Assembly: GCA_029255645.1 (NCBI GenBank)
Contig: JANLJE010000030.1
Location: 1-50,896, forward strand
Reading direction: 5' to 3'
Source: Comamonadaceae bacterium
GTDB taxonomy: Bacteria; Pseudomonadota; Gammaproteobacteria; Burkholderiales; Rhodocyclaceae
Length of the DNA: 50,896 nt
A program made the translations under genes and the position numbers. The notes beneath the pieces were generated by a model, which was given only the letters and a program-made list of their open reading frames with translations, was not told where the DNA came from and ran no database searches. Shown here one piece after another: positions 36,270 through 47,087 of the stretch (position 1 is the first letter of the stretch; the number at the start of each line of letters is the position of its first letter).

Positions 36270-37439
36270 GTGCTTGATCGTCCCGCGGCAGGTGAACGGG
36301 CTGTTCTGGTACAGCTCGATTTCGGCCAGAAAGATATCCAGGAACAGTTCGAAGAAGTCCGGCTGCTGACCGAGTCTGCCGGGGGGGTGGTGTGCGCCGA
36401 AGTTTTCGGCCGCCGCCACAGCCCGGACCCCAGGACGTTTGCAGGCAAGGGCAAGGTGGAGGAGGTTGCCGCCGCCCTGGCCGCCGCCCAGGCGGATCTG
36501 GTGATCTTCAATCATGCGCTTTCACCGGTGCAAGAACGGAATCTGGAGCGATCGCTCCAGTGCCGGGTGATTGACCGGACCCGCCTGATTCTCGATATTT
36601 TTGCCTTGCGCGCCCAGAGTGCTGAAGGCAAGTTGCAGGTGGAACTGGCCCAGCTCGAACATCTGGCCACCCGGCTGGTGCGGGGCTGGACTCACCTGGA
36701 ACGGCAGAAGGGCGGCATTGGGCTGCGCGGTCCTGGCGAAACCCAGCTCGAAACCGACCGGCGTCTGCTGGGCAACCGGGTCAAGCTGCTCAAGGATCGC
36801 CTGCTCAAGTTGAGCCGCCAGCGCGGGGTGCAGCGCAAAGCCCGCCTCAAGGGCGACGTATTGAATGTGTCCCTGGTCGGTTACACCAATGCCGGCAAGT
36901 CCACCCTGTTCAACGCCCTGACCCATGCCGGCGTTTTTGCGGCCAATCAGCTATTTGCCACCCTCGATACCACTTCCCGCAAGCTCTGGTTCGAGGATGC
37001 CGGGCATGTGATTCTCTCGGATACCGTCGGCTTCATCCGCGATCTGCCCCATTCCCTGGTGGAGGCTTTTCAGGCCACCCTGGAGGCGACGGCGGATGCG
37101 GATATCCTTCTGCATGTGGTGGATAGTGCCAGCCATGTCCGGGATGAGCAGATTGCCGAGGTCAACAAGGTGCTGACCGAAATCGGTGCGGAGCAAGTGC
37201 CCCAGATCCTGATCTGGAACAAGGTCGATCTGACCGGCGTGGCCCCGGCAGTGGAGCGGGATGGCTATGGTAGAATCTCGCGGGTCAAATTGAGTGCGCG
37301 AACGGGCGAAGGGCTTGCCCTGTTGCGTGATGTGCTCGGGGAGCATGCCCGGGAAAAGCGAACCTTGCGAACAGCCCGGGCCCAGGCGGCGGCGCTGGAT
37401 GCGATCGAAGAGGCGGAACCTGATTCCGGCTCGTTTTGA
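36270..37439 (+). CDS. hflX: Ribosome-associated GTPase HflX
   Basis: HflX splits or rescues stalled ribosomes under stress such as heat. The 389-residue product has the HflX N-terminal domain (QLDFGQKDIQEQFEEVRLL, GKGKVEEVAAAL), the linker motif GGIGLRGPGETQLETDRRL, and the GTPase domain with P-loop GYTNAGKSTLFNALT, DTVGFIRDLPH and NKVD. The start is GTG 36270. I see no Shine-Dalgarno before it: the bases ahead are the pyrimidine-rich tail of the hairpin. The start is therefore less certain than the gene. Confidence 0.94.
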   Translation: MLDRPAAGERAVLVQLDFGQKDIQEQFEEVRLLTESAGGVVCAEVFGRRHSPDPRTFAGKGKVEEVAAALAAAQADLVIFNHALSPVQERNLERSLQCRVIDRTRLILDIFALRAQSAEGKLQVELAQLEHLATRLVRGWTHLERQKGGIGLRGPGETQLETDRRLLGNRVKLLKDRLLKLSRQRGVQRKARLKGDVLNVSLVGYTNAGKSTLFNALTHAGVFAANQLFATLDTTSRKLWFEDAGHVILSDTVGFIRDLPHSLVEAFQATLEATADADILLHVVDSASHVRDEQIAEVNKVLTEIGAEQVPQILIWNKVDLTGVAPAVERDGYGRISRVKLSARTGEGLALLRDVLGEHAREKRTLRTARAQAAALDAIEEAEPDSGSF

Positions 37440-37492
37440 ATTTCTCTTAGGCTTCTGACGGATATCCCATGATTCCAACCCTTGGCATTCTC

Positions 37493-38782
37493 ATGTCCAT
37501 CAACGATCCCCAGTGGGGGGGGCGAGGTGGTAACAATGGCAACGATTCCGGCGGCGGGCGGCGCCCCAACCCGGGGCCTCCCGACCTGGAAGACATCTGG
37601 CGCGATTTCAATAAACGCCTGAACGGCATGCTGGGCAAGAGGGGGGGCAACGGCGGCGGGAACAATGAGGGCGGCGGCATTCCCCCCGTCGATCTGAATC
37701 CCCGGACCATCGGGGGGGGCATCGGCATCCTGGCGGCCCTCGTCGTCCTGGTGTGGCTGGCTTCCGGCTTCTACATCGTCGATGCCTCCCAGCGCGGCGT
37801 GGTGCTTCAGTTTGGCAAGTTCGTCGAAACCACCGAGCCCGGCCTGCGCTGGCGCCTGCCTTATCCCATCCAGTCGCATGAGGTGGTGAATCTGACCGGG
37901 GTGCGCACCCTGGAAATCGGGTATCGCGGCACGGAGCGCAACAAGGTGCTGCAAGAGGCCTTGATGCTGACCGATGACGAAAACATCATCAACATCCAGT
38001 TCGCCGTCCAGTATTTCCTCAAGGACCCCACCGAGTATCTGTTCCAGAACCGCCTGCCCGACGAGGCAGTGATGCAGGCCGCCGAGACCGCCGTGCGTGA
38101 AATCGTCGGCAAGAGCAAGATGGATTTCGTGCTCTACGAGGGCCGCGAGCAGGTGGCGGCCCATGCCACCACGCTGATGCAGGAAATTCTCGACCGCTAC
38201 AAGACCGGCATCATGATTTCCAAGGTGACCATGCAGAACGCCCAGCCGCCCGAACAGGTGCAGGCCTCCTTTGATGATGCGGTCAAGGCTGGACAGGACC
38301 GGGAGCGCCAGAAGAATGAAGGCCAGGCCTATGCCAATGACGTCATTCCCAAGGCCCGGGGTGCCGCCGCCCGGCTGATGGAGGAGGCCAATGGCTACCG
38401 CCAGCGCCTGATCGCCACTTCCGAAGGCGATGCCAGCCGCTTCAAGCAGATTCTCACCGAGTATGCCAAGGCCCCCGAAGTGACCCGCCAGCGCCTGTAT
38501 CTGGAAACCATGCAGCAGGTCTATGCCAATACCAGCAAGGTGATGGTGGATGCCAAGGGGCAGGGGAATCTGCTCTATTTGCCGCTCGACAAGCTGATGC
38601 AGGTCAGTGCCGGGGCCGTGCTGCCGCCGCAGGCTGCGTCGGGTAATGCGGCAGAACTGGCGGGGCGCAATGCGCCGCGTCAAGCCGCTGCCCCGGTGGG
38701 TGATGTGCCGCCCCAGTTGGAGCGGATGCCGGATGCCGGTTCCCGTGATCTTCGTTCCCGTGACCGGGAGGCTCGCCAATGA
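37493..38782 (+). CDS. hflK: FtsH modulator HflK
   Basis: HflK with HflC forms a large SPFH-domain assembly around FtsH in the inner membrane. The 429-residue product has a Gly/Asn-rich cytoplasmic start (MSINDPQWGGRGGNNGN), one transmembrane helix (about 75-95), the SPFH/band-7 domain (VDASQRGVVLQFGKFVETTEPG) and a long helical region. The frame is open to ATG 37469, but ATG 37493 gives the family start. It overlaps hflC by ATGA. The BI-1 protein at 14.4 kb is a possible functional partner through FtsH. Confidence 0.95.
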   Translation: MSINDPQWGGRGGNNGNDSGGGRRPNPGPPDLEDIWRDFNKRLNGMLGKRGGNGGGNNEGGGIPPVDLNPRTIGGGIGILAALVVLVWLASGFYIVDASQRGVVLQFGKFVETTEPGLRWRLPYPIQSHEVVNLTGVRTLEIGYRGTERNKVLQEALMLTDDENIINIQFAVQYFLKDPTEYLFQNRLPDEAVMQAAETAVREIVGKSKMDFVLYEGREQVAAHATTLMQEILDRYKTGIMISKVTMQNAQPPEQVQASFDDAVKAGQDRERQKNEGQAYANDVIPKARGAAARLMEEANGYRQRLIATSEGDASRFKQILTEYAKAPEVTRQRLYLETMQQVYANTSKVMVDAKGQGNLLYLPLDKLMQVSAGAVLPPQAASGNAAELAGRNAPRQAAAPVGDVPPQLERMPDAGSRDLRSRDREARQ

Positions 38783-39645
38783 AACCCAGACTGCAAGTTG
38801 CCGGGGCCGTTCTGGTCCTCCTGTTGATCACGGCATCCATGTCCCTGTTTACCGTGGATCAGCGTCAGTCAGCGGTGATCTTCCAGATGGGTGAGGTGAA
38901 GCAGGTGATCACCGAGCCCGGGCTGCATGTCAAGTGGCCGATGATCCAGAACGTGCGCTTCTTCGACAACCGCATCCAGACCCTGGACAGCCAGGAGCCC
39001 GAGCGTTTCATCACCTCGGAAAAGAAAAACGTGCTGGTCGATTCCTACGTCAAGTGGCGCATCGTGGACCCCCGGCTCTACTACGTTTCGGTCGGCGGCG
39101 ATGAAGCCCGGGCCAGCACCCGGCTGTCCCAGACCGTCAATGACGGCCTGCGCGGCGAGTTCGGCAGGCGCACCGTCCATGACGTGGTGTCCGGCGCCCG
39201 GGACGAGATCATGGAAGAAATGCGCGGCAAGGCCGACCTGGATGCCCGCAAGATCGGCGTACAGATCATCGACGTGCGCCTGAAGCGGGTCGAACTGCCT
39301 CAGGAAGTCTCCGAGGCGGTCTACCGCCGCATGGAGGCCGAGCGCAAGCGGGTGGCCAATGAACTGCGCTCCGAAGGCGCCGCCGAGTCCGAGAAGATCC
39401 GGGCCGACGCCGACCGGCAGCGGGAAGTGATCCTGGCCGAGGCCTATCGCGATGCCCAGAAGATCAAGGGTGAGGGGGATGCCAGGGCAGCCGCCATCTA
39501 CGGCCAGGCCTTCAGCCAGAATCCCGAGTTCTATGCCTTCTACCGCAGTCTGGAGGCCTATCGCGCCACCTTCAACAGCAAGCATGACTTGCTGGTGGTG
39601 GAGCCCAATTCCGATTTCTTCAAATATCTGAAGAATGCAAAATGA
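38779..39645 (+). CDS. hflC: FtsH modulator HflC
   Basis: This is the second SPFH subunit of the HflKC complex. The 288-residue product has an N-terminal membrane anchor (VAGAVLVLLLITASMSLFTV), the SPFH domain (VDQRQSAVIFQMGEVKQVITEPGL), a long charged helix (ANELRSEGAAESEKIRADAD) and the conserved C-terminal YRSLEAYRATF. It overlaps hflK and the DUF2065 gene by ATGA at both ends. Confidence 0.96.
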   Translation: MKPRLQVAGAVLVLLLITASMSLFTVDQRQSAVIFQMGEVKQVITEPGLHVKWPMIQNVRFFDNRIQTLDSQEPERFITSEKKNVLVDSYVKWRIVDPRLYYVSVGGDEARASTRLSQTVNDGLRGEFGRRTVHDVVSGARDEIMEEMRGKADLDARKIGVQIIDVRLKRVELPQEVSEAVYRRMEAERKRVANELRSEGAAESEKIRADADRQREVILAEAYRDAQKIKGEGDARAAAIYGQAFSQNPEFYAFYRSLEAYRATFNSKHDLLVVEPNSDFFKYLKNAK

Positions 39646-39827
39646 CCGAGAACCTGTTCCTGGCTTTTGCATTGATGTTGATTCTGGAGGGGCTGATGCC
39701 CTTCCTCCTGCCGGCGGTCTGGCGGGAGACCTTCAAGCGGCTGATCCTGTTTTCCGATGGTCAGATCCGCTTCGTGGGTCTCACCTCGATGATCGTCGGC
39801 CTGATCCTGCTCATGGTATTCAAATAA
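39642..39827 (+). CDS. DUF2065 small membrane protein
   Basis: The 61-residue product consists of two transmembrane helices (about 4-26 and 42-60) joined by a short polar loop (RETFKRLILFSDGQIRFVG). It matches the DUF2065 family found after hflC in many proteobacteria. The role is unknown; its position suggests a link to HflKC-FtsH. It overlaps hflC by ATGA and its stop abuts the hisZ start. Confidence 0.92.
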   Translation: MTENLFLAFALMLILEGLMPFLLPAVWRETFKRLILFSDGQIRFVGLTSMIVGLILLMVFK

Positions 39828-40982
39828 ATGAACTGGCTTTTGCCTGAAAACCTGGCCGACGCCCTGCCTCAGGAGGCCGCCCGGATCGAGACCCTGCGCC
39901 GGGCGGTGCTGGACCTGTTCCGGGGGCGCGGTTTCGAGCTGGTGCAGCCGCCCATGCTCGAATACCTGGAATCACTCCTCACCGGAGCCGGTCAGGACCT
40001 CGATTTGTGCACGTTCAAGCTGGTGGACCAGTTGTCCGGCCGCACCCTGGGTCTGCGCGCCGACATGACGCCCCAGGCGGCGCGCATCGACGCGCATCTG
40101 CTCAACCACCAGGGGGTGACCCGGCTCTGTTATTGCGGCAGCGTGTTGCATACCCTGCCCGCCAGCCTGGCTTCCAGCCGCGAGCCGCTCCAGATCGGTG
40201 CCGAACTCTATGGTTATGTCGGAGTCGAGGCTGACCTGGAAATCCTGCGTCTGCTGGGAGCCTCCCTGGAAAGGATCGAACTCGAGGCATACCGGGTGGA
40301 CCTGGGGCATGTGGGCCTGTTTCGGGCCCTGGCCCAGGCCGCGGGTGTTTCGCCCGAGACCGGGGAAGCCCTGTTCAAGCTGCTGCAGGGCAAGGACGTG
40401 CCCGGACTGGCAAGTCTCTGTTCCACCCTGCCTGCCCCATACGGGCCGGCGCTGCTGGACCTGGCCGGCCTCTATGGTGGGGCGGGGGTGATCGACCGGG
40501 CCCGGACCCTGCTGCCCGCCTTGCCGGAAGTCACCCAGGCCCTCGATACCCTGGCCCACCTGATCCAGGCCGTGCCCGAACTGCCCCTGTCCATCGACCT
40601 TTCCGACCTGCGCGGCTACCACTACCACAATGGGGTGGTGTTTGCCGCCTACTGTCCCGGCTATCCGGCGGCGGTGGCCCTGGGCGGGCGGTATGATGGC
40701 GCCGGCAAAAGCTTTGGCCGGGCCCGGCCTGCCACCGGCTTTTCCATGGATTTGCGGGAACTGGCCCGGCTGGTTCCCCAGGCCAGGCCGAAGGGCGCCA
40801 TCCTGGCGCCCCACGTCGGCCATGATGCCCGCCTGGCGGACCATATCGCCGCGCTCCGGGAGCAAGGCGAGGTGGTGGTGGAACTCCTGCCGGGAGAAAC
40901 CGCCTGCGAAAGCCCCCGCTGCGACCGCAAGCTGGTCTGCCTGGGGGAGCACTGGATTATCGAAGCAATCAACGAGGATTAA
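39828..40982 (+). CDS. hisZ: ATP phosphoribosyltransferase regulatory subunit HisZ
   Basis: HisZ is a synthetase-like protein that activates the short form of HisG in histidine synthesis. The 384-residue product resembles the HisS catalytic core ([66 protein letters not shown]) but lacks the anticodon-binding domain and the full aminoacylation motifs. Its presence implies a short HisG elsewhere in the genome. It starts immediately at the end of the DUF2065 gene and is followed six bases later by purA. Confidence 0.95.
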   Translation: MNWLLPENLADALPQEAARIETLRRAVLDLFRGRGFELVQPPMLEYLESLLTGAGQDLDLCTFKLVDQLSGRTLGLRADMTPQAARIDAHLLNHQGVTRLCYCGSVLHTLPASLASSREPLQIGAELYGYVGVEADLEILRLLGASLERIELEAYRVDLGHVGLFRALAQAAGVSPETGEALFKLLQGKDVPGLASLCSTLPAPYGPALLDLAGLYGGAGVIDRARTLLPALPEVTQALDTLAHLIQAVPELPLSIDLSDLRGYHYHNGVVFAAYCPGYPAAVALGGRYDGAGKSFGRARPATGFSMDLRELARLVPQARPKGAILAPHVGHDARLADHIAALREQGEVVVELLPGETACESPRCDRKLVCLGEHWIIEAINED

Positions 40983-40988
40983 GGCATC

Positions 40989-42311
<1,323 letters not shown>

Positions 42312-42338
42312 GGGTCGTCCTGGATTCCCCGTCAGGGC

Positions 42339-42836
42339 TCAGTCGCGCTCGTAACTGACGAAGGCGAAGGTCAGGCCCTGCTGGCTGACGTGAACCTCCC
42401 GGCTGGTTTCCAGCCAGATGCCGGGGTCGAACGCGGGAAACCAGGCGTCGCCATCCACCTCGATTTCCACCTCCGTCAGCAACAGCCGGTCCGCCTGGGG
42501 CAGAGCCTGGACATAAAGCTGTTCGCCACCGATCACGAAGGCTTCGGGGTGCTGGCCCGCCAGCTCCAGGGCTGCCGCCAGTGAGTCCGCCACCTGGGCC
42601 CCATCCGCCAGGTAGTGGGCCTGGCGGCTGAGGACGATGTTGAGCCGCTCCGGCAAGGGGCGAAAGGCGTCCGGCAGGGATTCCCAGGTCTTGCGGCCCA
42701 TGATCACCGGGTGCCCACGGGTGACGTTGCGAAAGTGCTGCAGATCTTCCGGCAGATGCCAGGGCAGCTGGTCATGGATGCCGATCACCCGGTTCCGGCC
42801 GACGGCGGCAATCAGGGTCAGTCTCGGATGGTGCAT
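42339..42836 (-). CDS. folA: Dihydrofolate reductase
   Basis: FolA reduces dihydrofolate with NADPH and replenishes the folate used by ThyA. The 165-residue product has LTLIAAVGRNRVIGIHDQLPWHLPEDL with the active-site Asp of the LPWHLPEDL stretch, the NADPH-binding HPVIMGRKTWESLP and FVIGGEQLYVQAL. ATG 42836 has GGAAG upstream; a long open frame continues into pgi but is antisense-like shadow. It follows pgi by 14 bases in a thyA-pgi-folA group. Confidence 0.95.
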   Translation of the reverse strand: MHHPRLTLIAAVGRNRVIGIHDQLPWHLPEDLQHFRNVTRGHPVIMGRKTWESLPDAFRPLPERLNIVLSRQAHYLADGAQVADSLAAALELAGQHPEAFVIGGEQLYVQALPQADRLLLTEVEIEVDGDAWFPAFDPGIWLETSREVHVSQQGLTFAFVSYERD

Positions 42837-42850
42837 GGTTTCTTCCAATC

Positions 42851-44458
42851 TCAGGACAAGGCCCGGAGCAGGCCCCGGGTAGAGGCATCCAGATGAGCCG
42901 GGCAGGATTCTCCCTCCAGGCAGGGCAGCAGCACGCTGGCCATCTGTTTGCCCAGTTCCACGCCCCACTGGTCGAAGGCATTGACATTCCAGAGCACGCC
43001 CTGGCAGAACACCTTGTGCTCGTAGAGGGCCAGGAGCTGTCCCAGGCCATGAGGATCGAGCCGCTCCATGAGCAAGGTGGTGGAGGGCTGGTTGCCGGGG
43101 AAGGTGCGGTAGGGCAGCAAGGCGGCGGGGATGCCGGCCTGTCGGGCTTCCTCGGCGCTTTGTCCGAAGGCCAGGGCGGCTGACTGGGCCAGGCCGTTGG
43201 CCAGCAATTGGGGGTGATGGCCGGGCAGGGGGAAATCCGCCTGTTTCAAGAGGATGAAGTCGCAAGGGATCGGCTGGCCACCCTGGTGCAGCAGCTGAAA
43301 GAAGGAATGCTGGCAATTGGTGCCGGAGGCGCCCCAGATGATCGGGCAGCTCTTGGTTTCCATGGGCTGGCCCTGGCGGTCCACCGACTTGCCGGTGCTT
43401 TCCATCTCGAGTTGCTGCAGGTAGGCGGGAAACAGTTCGAGGGACTGGCTGTAGGGGAAGATGCCGTGGCTGCAGGCGCCGATGCAGTTGGTGTTCCAGA
43501 TGTCCAGCAGGGCCAGGGTCAGGGGGAGGTTTTCCCGGGCGGGGGCCTGGATGAAATGCTGATCCATGGCGTGGGCGCCTGCCAGCAGCGCTTCGAAATG
43601 GTGAAAGCCAACCGCCAGGGCGATGGAGAGCCCGACCGGGGACCAGAGCGAGAAGCGCCCACCCACCCAATCCCGGAACTGGAATACGTTACGGGCCGGG
43701 ATGCCGAAGGCCGCAGCGGCTTCCAGGTTGCTCGAAACGGCAACGAAATGCCTCCAGACGGCAACGTCATGGCCTGCCTGAGCCTGTAGCCAGGCCCGGG
43801 CCGTGCGGGCATTGGCCAAGGTTTCCTGGGTGGTGAAGGTCTTGCTGGTGATGATGAACAGGGTGCTGCGATGGTTGAGCCGGGCGAGCAGGGGAGCCAG
43901 GTCGGCGCTGTCCATGTTGGAAACAAAATGGACCCGCAGGTCGGGCTGTTCGTAGGCGGACAGGGCCCGGACCACCATGCGGGGGCCCAGGTCGGAGCCG
44001 CCGATGCCGAGGTTCACCACATCGGTGATGCCCTCCCCCGAATGGCCGCGCCAGCTTCCTTCGTGAATGGCGCCGCAGAACGCCTGCATCCGGGCCAGGG
44101 TCTGCTGTACCTCCCGGGCGATGTCGCTTCCACCGAAGCTCGCCGCCTGGCTTTCGGGCGCGCGCAGGGCCATGTGCAGCACGGCCCGGCCTTCGGTGTG
44201 GTTGATGGCGTCTCCGGCCAGCATCCGGCTGCGCCAGCCCGCCACATCGGCCGCTTCGGCCAGTTCATGGAGGAGGTTCAGGGTTTCTGGCGTGATGCGC
44301 TGCTTGGAAAAATCCATGAGGAGCTCGCCCCACGCGAGGGAAAAGTCCTCGAAGCGGCGGGGGTGGCCGGCGAACAGGTCGCGCAGGTGGCGCGGGCGCA
44401 GGGTGGCAGCATGGTCAAGCAGTTTCTGCCAGGCAGGACGGGTCTTGGGATCGGTCAT
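42851..44458 (-). CDS. pgi: Glucose-6-phosphate isomerase
   Basis: Pgi interconverts glucose-6-phosphate and fructose-6-phosphate. The 535-residue product has the family signatures VNLGIGGSDLGPRMV, the IITSKTFTTQETLANA sugar-phosphate loop, and GASGTNCQHSFFQLLHQG, with the active-site His. The start lies one base after the thyA stop and the gene lies between thyA and folA. Confidence 0.96.
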   Translation of the reverse strand: MTDPKTRPAWQKLLDHAATLRPRHLRDLFAGHPRRFEDFSLAWGELLMDFSKQRITPETLNLLHELAEAADVAGWRSRMLAGDAINHTEGRAVLHMALRAPESQAASFGGSDIAREVQQTLARMQAFCGAIHEGSWRGHSGEGITDVVNLGIGGSDLGPRMVVRALSAYEQPDLRVHFVSNMDSADLAPLLARLNHRSTLFIITSKTFTTQETLANARTARAWLQAQAGHDVAVWRHFVAVSSNLEAAAAFGIPARNVFQFRDWVGGRFSLWSPVGLSIALAVGFHHFEALLAGAHAMDQHFIQAPARENLPLTLALLDIWNTNCIGACSHGIFPYSQSLELFPAYLQQLEMESTGKSVDRQGQPMETKSCPIIWGASGTNCQHSFFQLLHQGGQPIPCDFILLKQADFPLPGHHPQLLANGLAQSAALAFGQSAEEARQAGIPAALLPYRTFPGNQPSTTLLMERLDPHGLGQLLALYEHKVFCQGVLWNVNAFDQWGVELGKQMASVLLPCLEGESCPAHLDASTRGLLRALS

Positions 44459-44459
44459 G

Positions 44460-45254
44460 TCAGATGGCTACCGGGGCGGCGATATGGGGATGGGGGTCAT
44501 AGCCTTCAAGGCAAAAATCCTCGTAGCGGAAGGCAAACAGGTCCTCGACCTCCGGGTTGATCCACAGTTGGGGCAGGGGACGGGGCTCCCGGCCCAGTTG
44601 CAGGCGGGCCTGCTCGAAATGGTTGCGGTAGAGGTGGGCGTCCCCCAGGGTGTGCACGAAGTCGCCGGGTTCAAGGCCGCAGACCTGGGCCAGCATCAAG
44701 GTGAGGAGGGCGTAGGAGGCGATGTTGAACGGCACCCCCAGGAAAATGTCGGCGCTGCGCTGGTAGAGCTGGCAGGACAGCTTGCCGTTCGCCACATAGA
44801 ACTGGAACAGGCAGTGGCAGGGGGGCAGGGCCATGCGGTCCACGTCCGAGGGGTTCCAGGCCGTCACCAGATGGCGGCGGGAATCCGGATTGTGCTTCAG
44901 GCGCTCCACCAACTGCGCGATCTGGTCGATCTCTCCTCCGTCCCGGGCCGGCCAGTGGCGCCACTGGTGGCCGTACACCGGCCCCAGGTCGCCGTTCTCG
45001 TCCGCCCATTCGTCCCAGATGCGCACCCCGTTTTCCTGCAGGTAACGGATGTTGGTATCCCCGCGCAGGAACCACAGCAGCTCATGGATGATGGATTTCA
45101 GGTGCAGCTTCTTGGTGGTCAGCACCGGAAAGCCCCGGGAGAGGTCGAAACGCATCTGCCAGCCGAACACGGAACGGGTGCCGGTACCGGTGCGGTCGGA
45201 CTTGTCCTGGCCGTGGTTCAGCACATGGCGCATCAGGTCAAGGTAGGGTTGCAT
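44460..45254 (-). CDS. thyA: Thymidylate synthase
   Basis: ThyA methylates dUMP using methylene-tetrahydrofolate. The 264-residue length equals E. coli ThyA. It has the [19 protein letters not shown] segment, the catalytic Cys in [34 protein letters not shown] and the conserved C-terminal PVAI-type end ([10 protein letters not shown]). A TAGAAT on the minus strand (45297-45292), 17 bases from a TTGGGG at 45320, is a possible promoter. It leads the thyA-pgi-folA set. Confidence 0.97.
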   Translation of the reverse strand: MQPYLDLMRHVLNHGQDKSDRTGTGTRSVFGWQMRFDLSRGFPVLTTKKLHLKSIIHELLWFLRGDTNIRYLQENGVRIWDEWADENGDLGPVYGHQWRHWPARDGGEIDQIAQLVERLKHNPDSRRHLVTAWNPSDVDRMALPPCHCLFQFYVANGKLSCQLYQRSADIFLGVPFNIASYALLTLMLAQVCGLEPGDFVHTLGDAHLYRNHFEQARLQLGREPRPLPQLWINPEVEDLFAFRYEDFCLEGYDPHPHIAAPVAI

Positions 45255-45419
45255 GGAGTCGAGGCGCCTGGATTCTTGATTCGAAGCGCCATTCTAATTC
45301 ACCCCGGGGCTTCCCCCAAGGTTTGCCCGTCGCGCTGCGGGACCGGGCGGCCCCGGTTCACGGGGCAGACCGCCGGTATATACTCTCGACCCAAGATCAA
45401 CGCATCCCCGGTCCCCCCC

Positions 45420-46958
45420 ATGCTCGGCAATTTTTTCCAGGACAGATCCGATCACCCCCTCGCCGACCCGAAGGAGTTGCGGCGTCTTTTGTCCGGCCTG
45501 CCCGTTGACAATGCTTTTCGTGCCCTGGATGACATCATGGGCGGGCTGGAGTCCTGTCAGGGTAATGAACTGCCAGGCTTGCTGCGCTTTAACATCGTGC
45601 GCCAGCTCGATGAAGTGGCTCAGCCCCACCTGAAGCGCCTGTCCCGCGATTATCTGCATTCCCCGCGCCTGTCCCGCTCCGAGGAAAAGCGGTTGCGGAC
45701 CATCATTCACGGCTTCTGGGTGGAGGTGGCGCGGCAGTATGAAATCTGCCTGGAGACGGCCGAACAGAAGGACCGGCATGCGGAACAACTAAAGCCGCAT
45801 CTACCTTTACTCACGGTCCGCCTCATTGCGGCATTGGGGGCCATTCTGAAATGGCAACATTTTTGCTACGGTCCGGTTGAGGGCGTGCACTGGGTCCGTC
45901 TGGGGCGCCCCTACCTGCTGGCGGAAAGTCTGGGTTTTGCCACCAAGGCCTTGCCGATATATCCAGGCCAGGGGGCTGTCGCTTATCCGGCGGGCGAATA
46001 TCTGAAAGTCCTGCTGTTTCAGGCTTCTTCCCTGGATTGTCTGCTGCCACTGGAAATCGAACTGGCGGAGCGCTTGATCACGCACCTGTTGCCGGACTTC
46101 ATCTTGTCCCCGGAAAGCAGTCCCGCCAGTGTGTATTGGGTGGATGCCGCCATGCCATTGCCGCCCGTGCGTCTGGCGCAGCGGCCTGACAGCATGACGC
46201 CCACCCTGCGCTTTTTCCAGCCCGGGGCGGCAGAAAGCCGGCTGCTGGCCCTGATCCACGACATCGAGCTGGGCGGCGAGGTGCCCGCCAGCCTGAACCT
46301 GGGGGGCAGTTACCCGGCCAGGACCGTCTTGCCGGTGATGCGCCACCTGGCTGCCTGCTGGGCCCCGGTGCCGCCCCAGCGCCAGCATGTGCGGCACCGG
46401 GTCAAGCACCGGGTGGCGGTGCTGCCGGGGCTGGTCAATGCCTTGGTGGTGCTCTCTTCCGGATTTGGCGGTAAACCCCTGGGCTTGCCGCTGGAAAGCT
46501 GGATCGTGGAAAACGTCAGCTGGGGTGGCTTTGGCGCCACCATCCAGGACGTCAAGGGCGACTGGCTCAAGGTGGGCGCCCTGCTGGCGCTGCAGCCGGA
46601 AGGGGCGGAGAACTGGGTGGTGGGGGTGGTGCGCCGCTATCACCGGGTCAGCGACCTGGAAGCCCAGATTGGTATCGAGACCCTGTCGCGCCACATTGCC
46701 AGTGTCGAAGTCCGGGCCCGGGCGGCGTCGAGCTATGCGATCGATGCCGGTACGCCCGGGCTCTGGCTCCAGGACGACAATCCGCCGGGGGAAGTGCGCT
46801 TCATCCTGCCTGCGCACACCTTCGATGTGCGGGAAAATCTGGAATTCGACTACAACGGCCGTCGCGTCTTCCTCGTCCCCGTCGCCATGGTGGAAGAGGG
46901 GAGCGACTATGAGGTGGCACGCTACCGGGCCACGGTGGCGGCCCCGGCGAAGGCTTGA
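45420..46958 (+). CDS. Conserved hypothetical protein, 512 residues, PilZ-like C-terminal region
   Basis: I do not recognise a named family. The start ATG 45420 follows a TATACT box at 45379; the frame is open far upstream in the thyA antisense. The first 300 residues are helical and soluble, with a Cys-containing segment (LDDIMGGLESCQGNE). From about 360 the pattern SWGGFGATIQDVKG, LKVGALLALQPEG, WVVGVVRRYHR and AQIGIETLSR resembles the beta-barrel part of PilZ c-di-GMP receptors, without a clear RxxxR. This is a weak inference. Its stop codon lies inside the first copy of an 11-bp repeat. Confidence 0.82.
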   Translation: MLGNFFQDRSDHPLADPKELRRLLSGLPVDNAFRALDDIMGGLESCQGNELPGLLRFNIVRQLDEVAQPHLKRLSRDYLHSPRLSRSEEKRLRTIIHGFWVEVARQYEICLETAEQKDRHAEQLKPHLPLLTVRLIAALGAILKWQHFCYGPVEGVHWVRLGRPYLLAESLGFATKALPIYPGQGAVAYPAGEYLKVLLFQASSLDCLLPLEIELAERLITHLLPDFILSPESSPASVYWVDAAMPLPPVRLAQRPDSMTPTLRFFQPGAAESRLLALIHDIELGGEVPASLNLGGSYPARTVLPVMRHLAACWAPVPPQRQHVRHRVKHRVAVLPGLVNALVVLSSGFGGKPLGLPLESWIVENVSWGGFGATIQDVKGDWLKVGALLALQPEGAENWVVGVVRRYHRVSDLEAQIGIETLSRHIASVEVRARAASSYAIDAGTPGLWLQDDNPPGEVRFILPAHTFDVRENLEFDYNGRRVFLVPVAMVEEGSDYEVARYRATVAAPAKA

Positions 46959-46994
46959 GATAGGCTTGAGATAGGCTCGAGACAGCCTCGAGAC
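46951..46994. repeat. Tandem array, 11-bp unit, 4 copies
   Basis: Copies begin at 46951, 46962, 46973 and 46984 on the pattern AGGCTTGAGAT, drifting to AGCCTCGAGAC in the last copy. The array starts inside the end of the 512-residue gene and includes its stop codon. The remaining spacer to 47087 is gene-free. Confidence 0.92.
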
Positions 46995-47087
46995 AGCCGC
47001 AGTGTCAACCCGTGTCAACGCCTGGGCACAGCGGCCACCCGGAATTTGTCGGGGGCATCCGGGCTGGGCGATACAGGCAGAGGTGCC

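Noticed and set aside
42339-43670. Long N-terminal extension of folA to 443 residues
   Set aside because: The extension lies entirely within pgi in another frame; the DHFR domain and a good ribosome binding site place the start at 42836.
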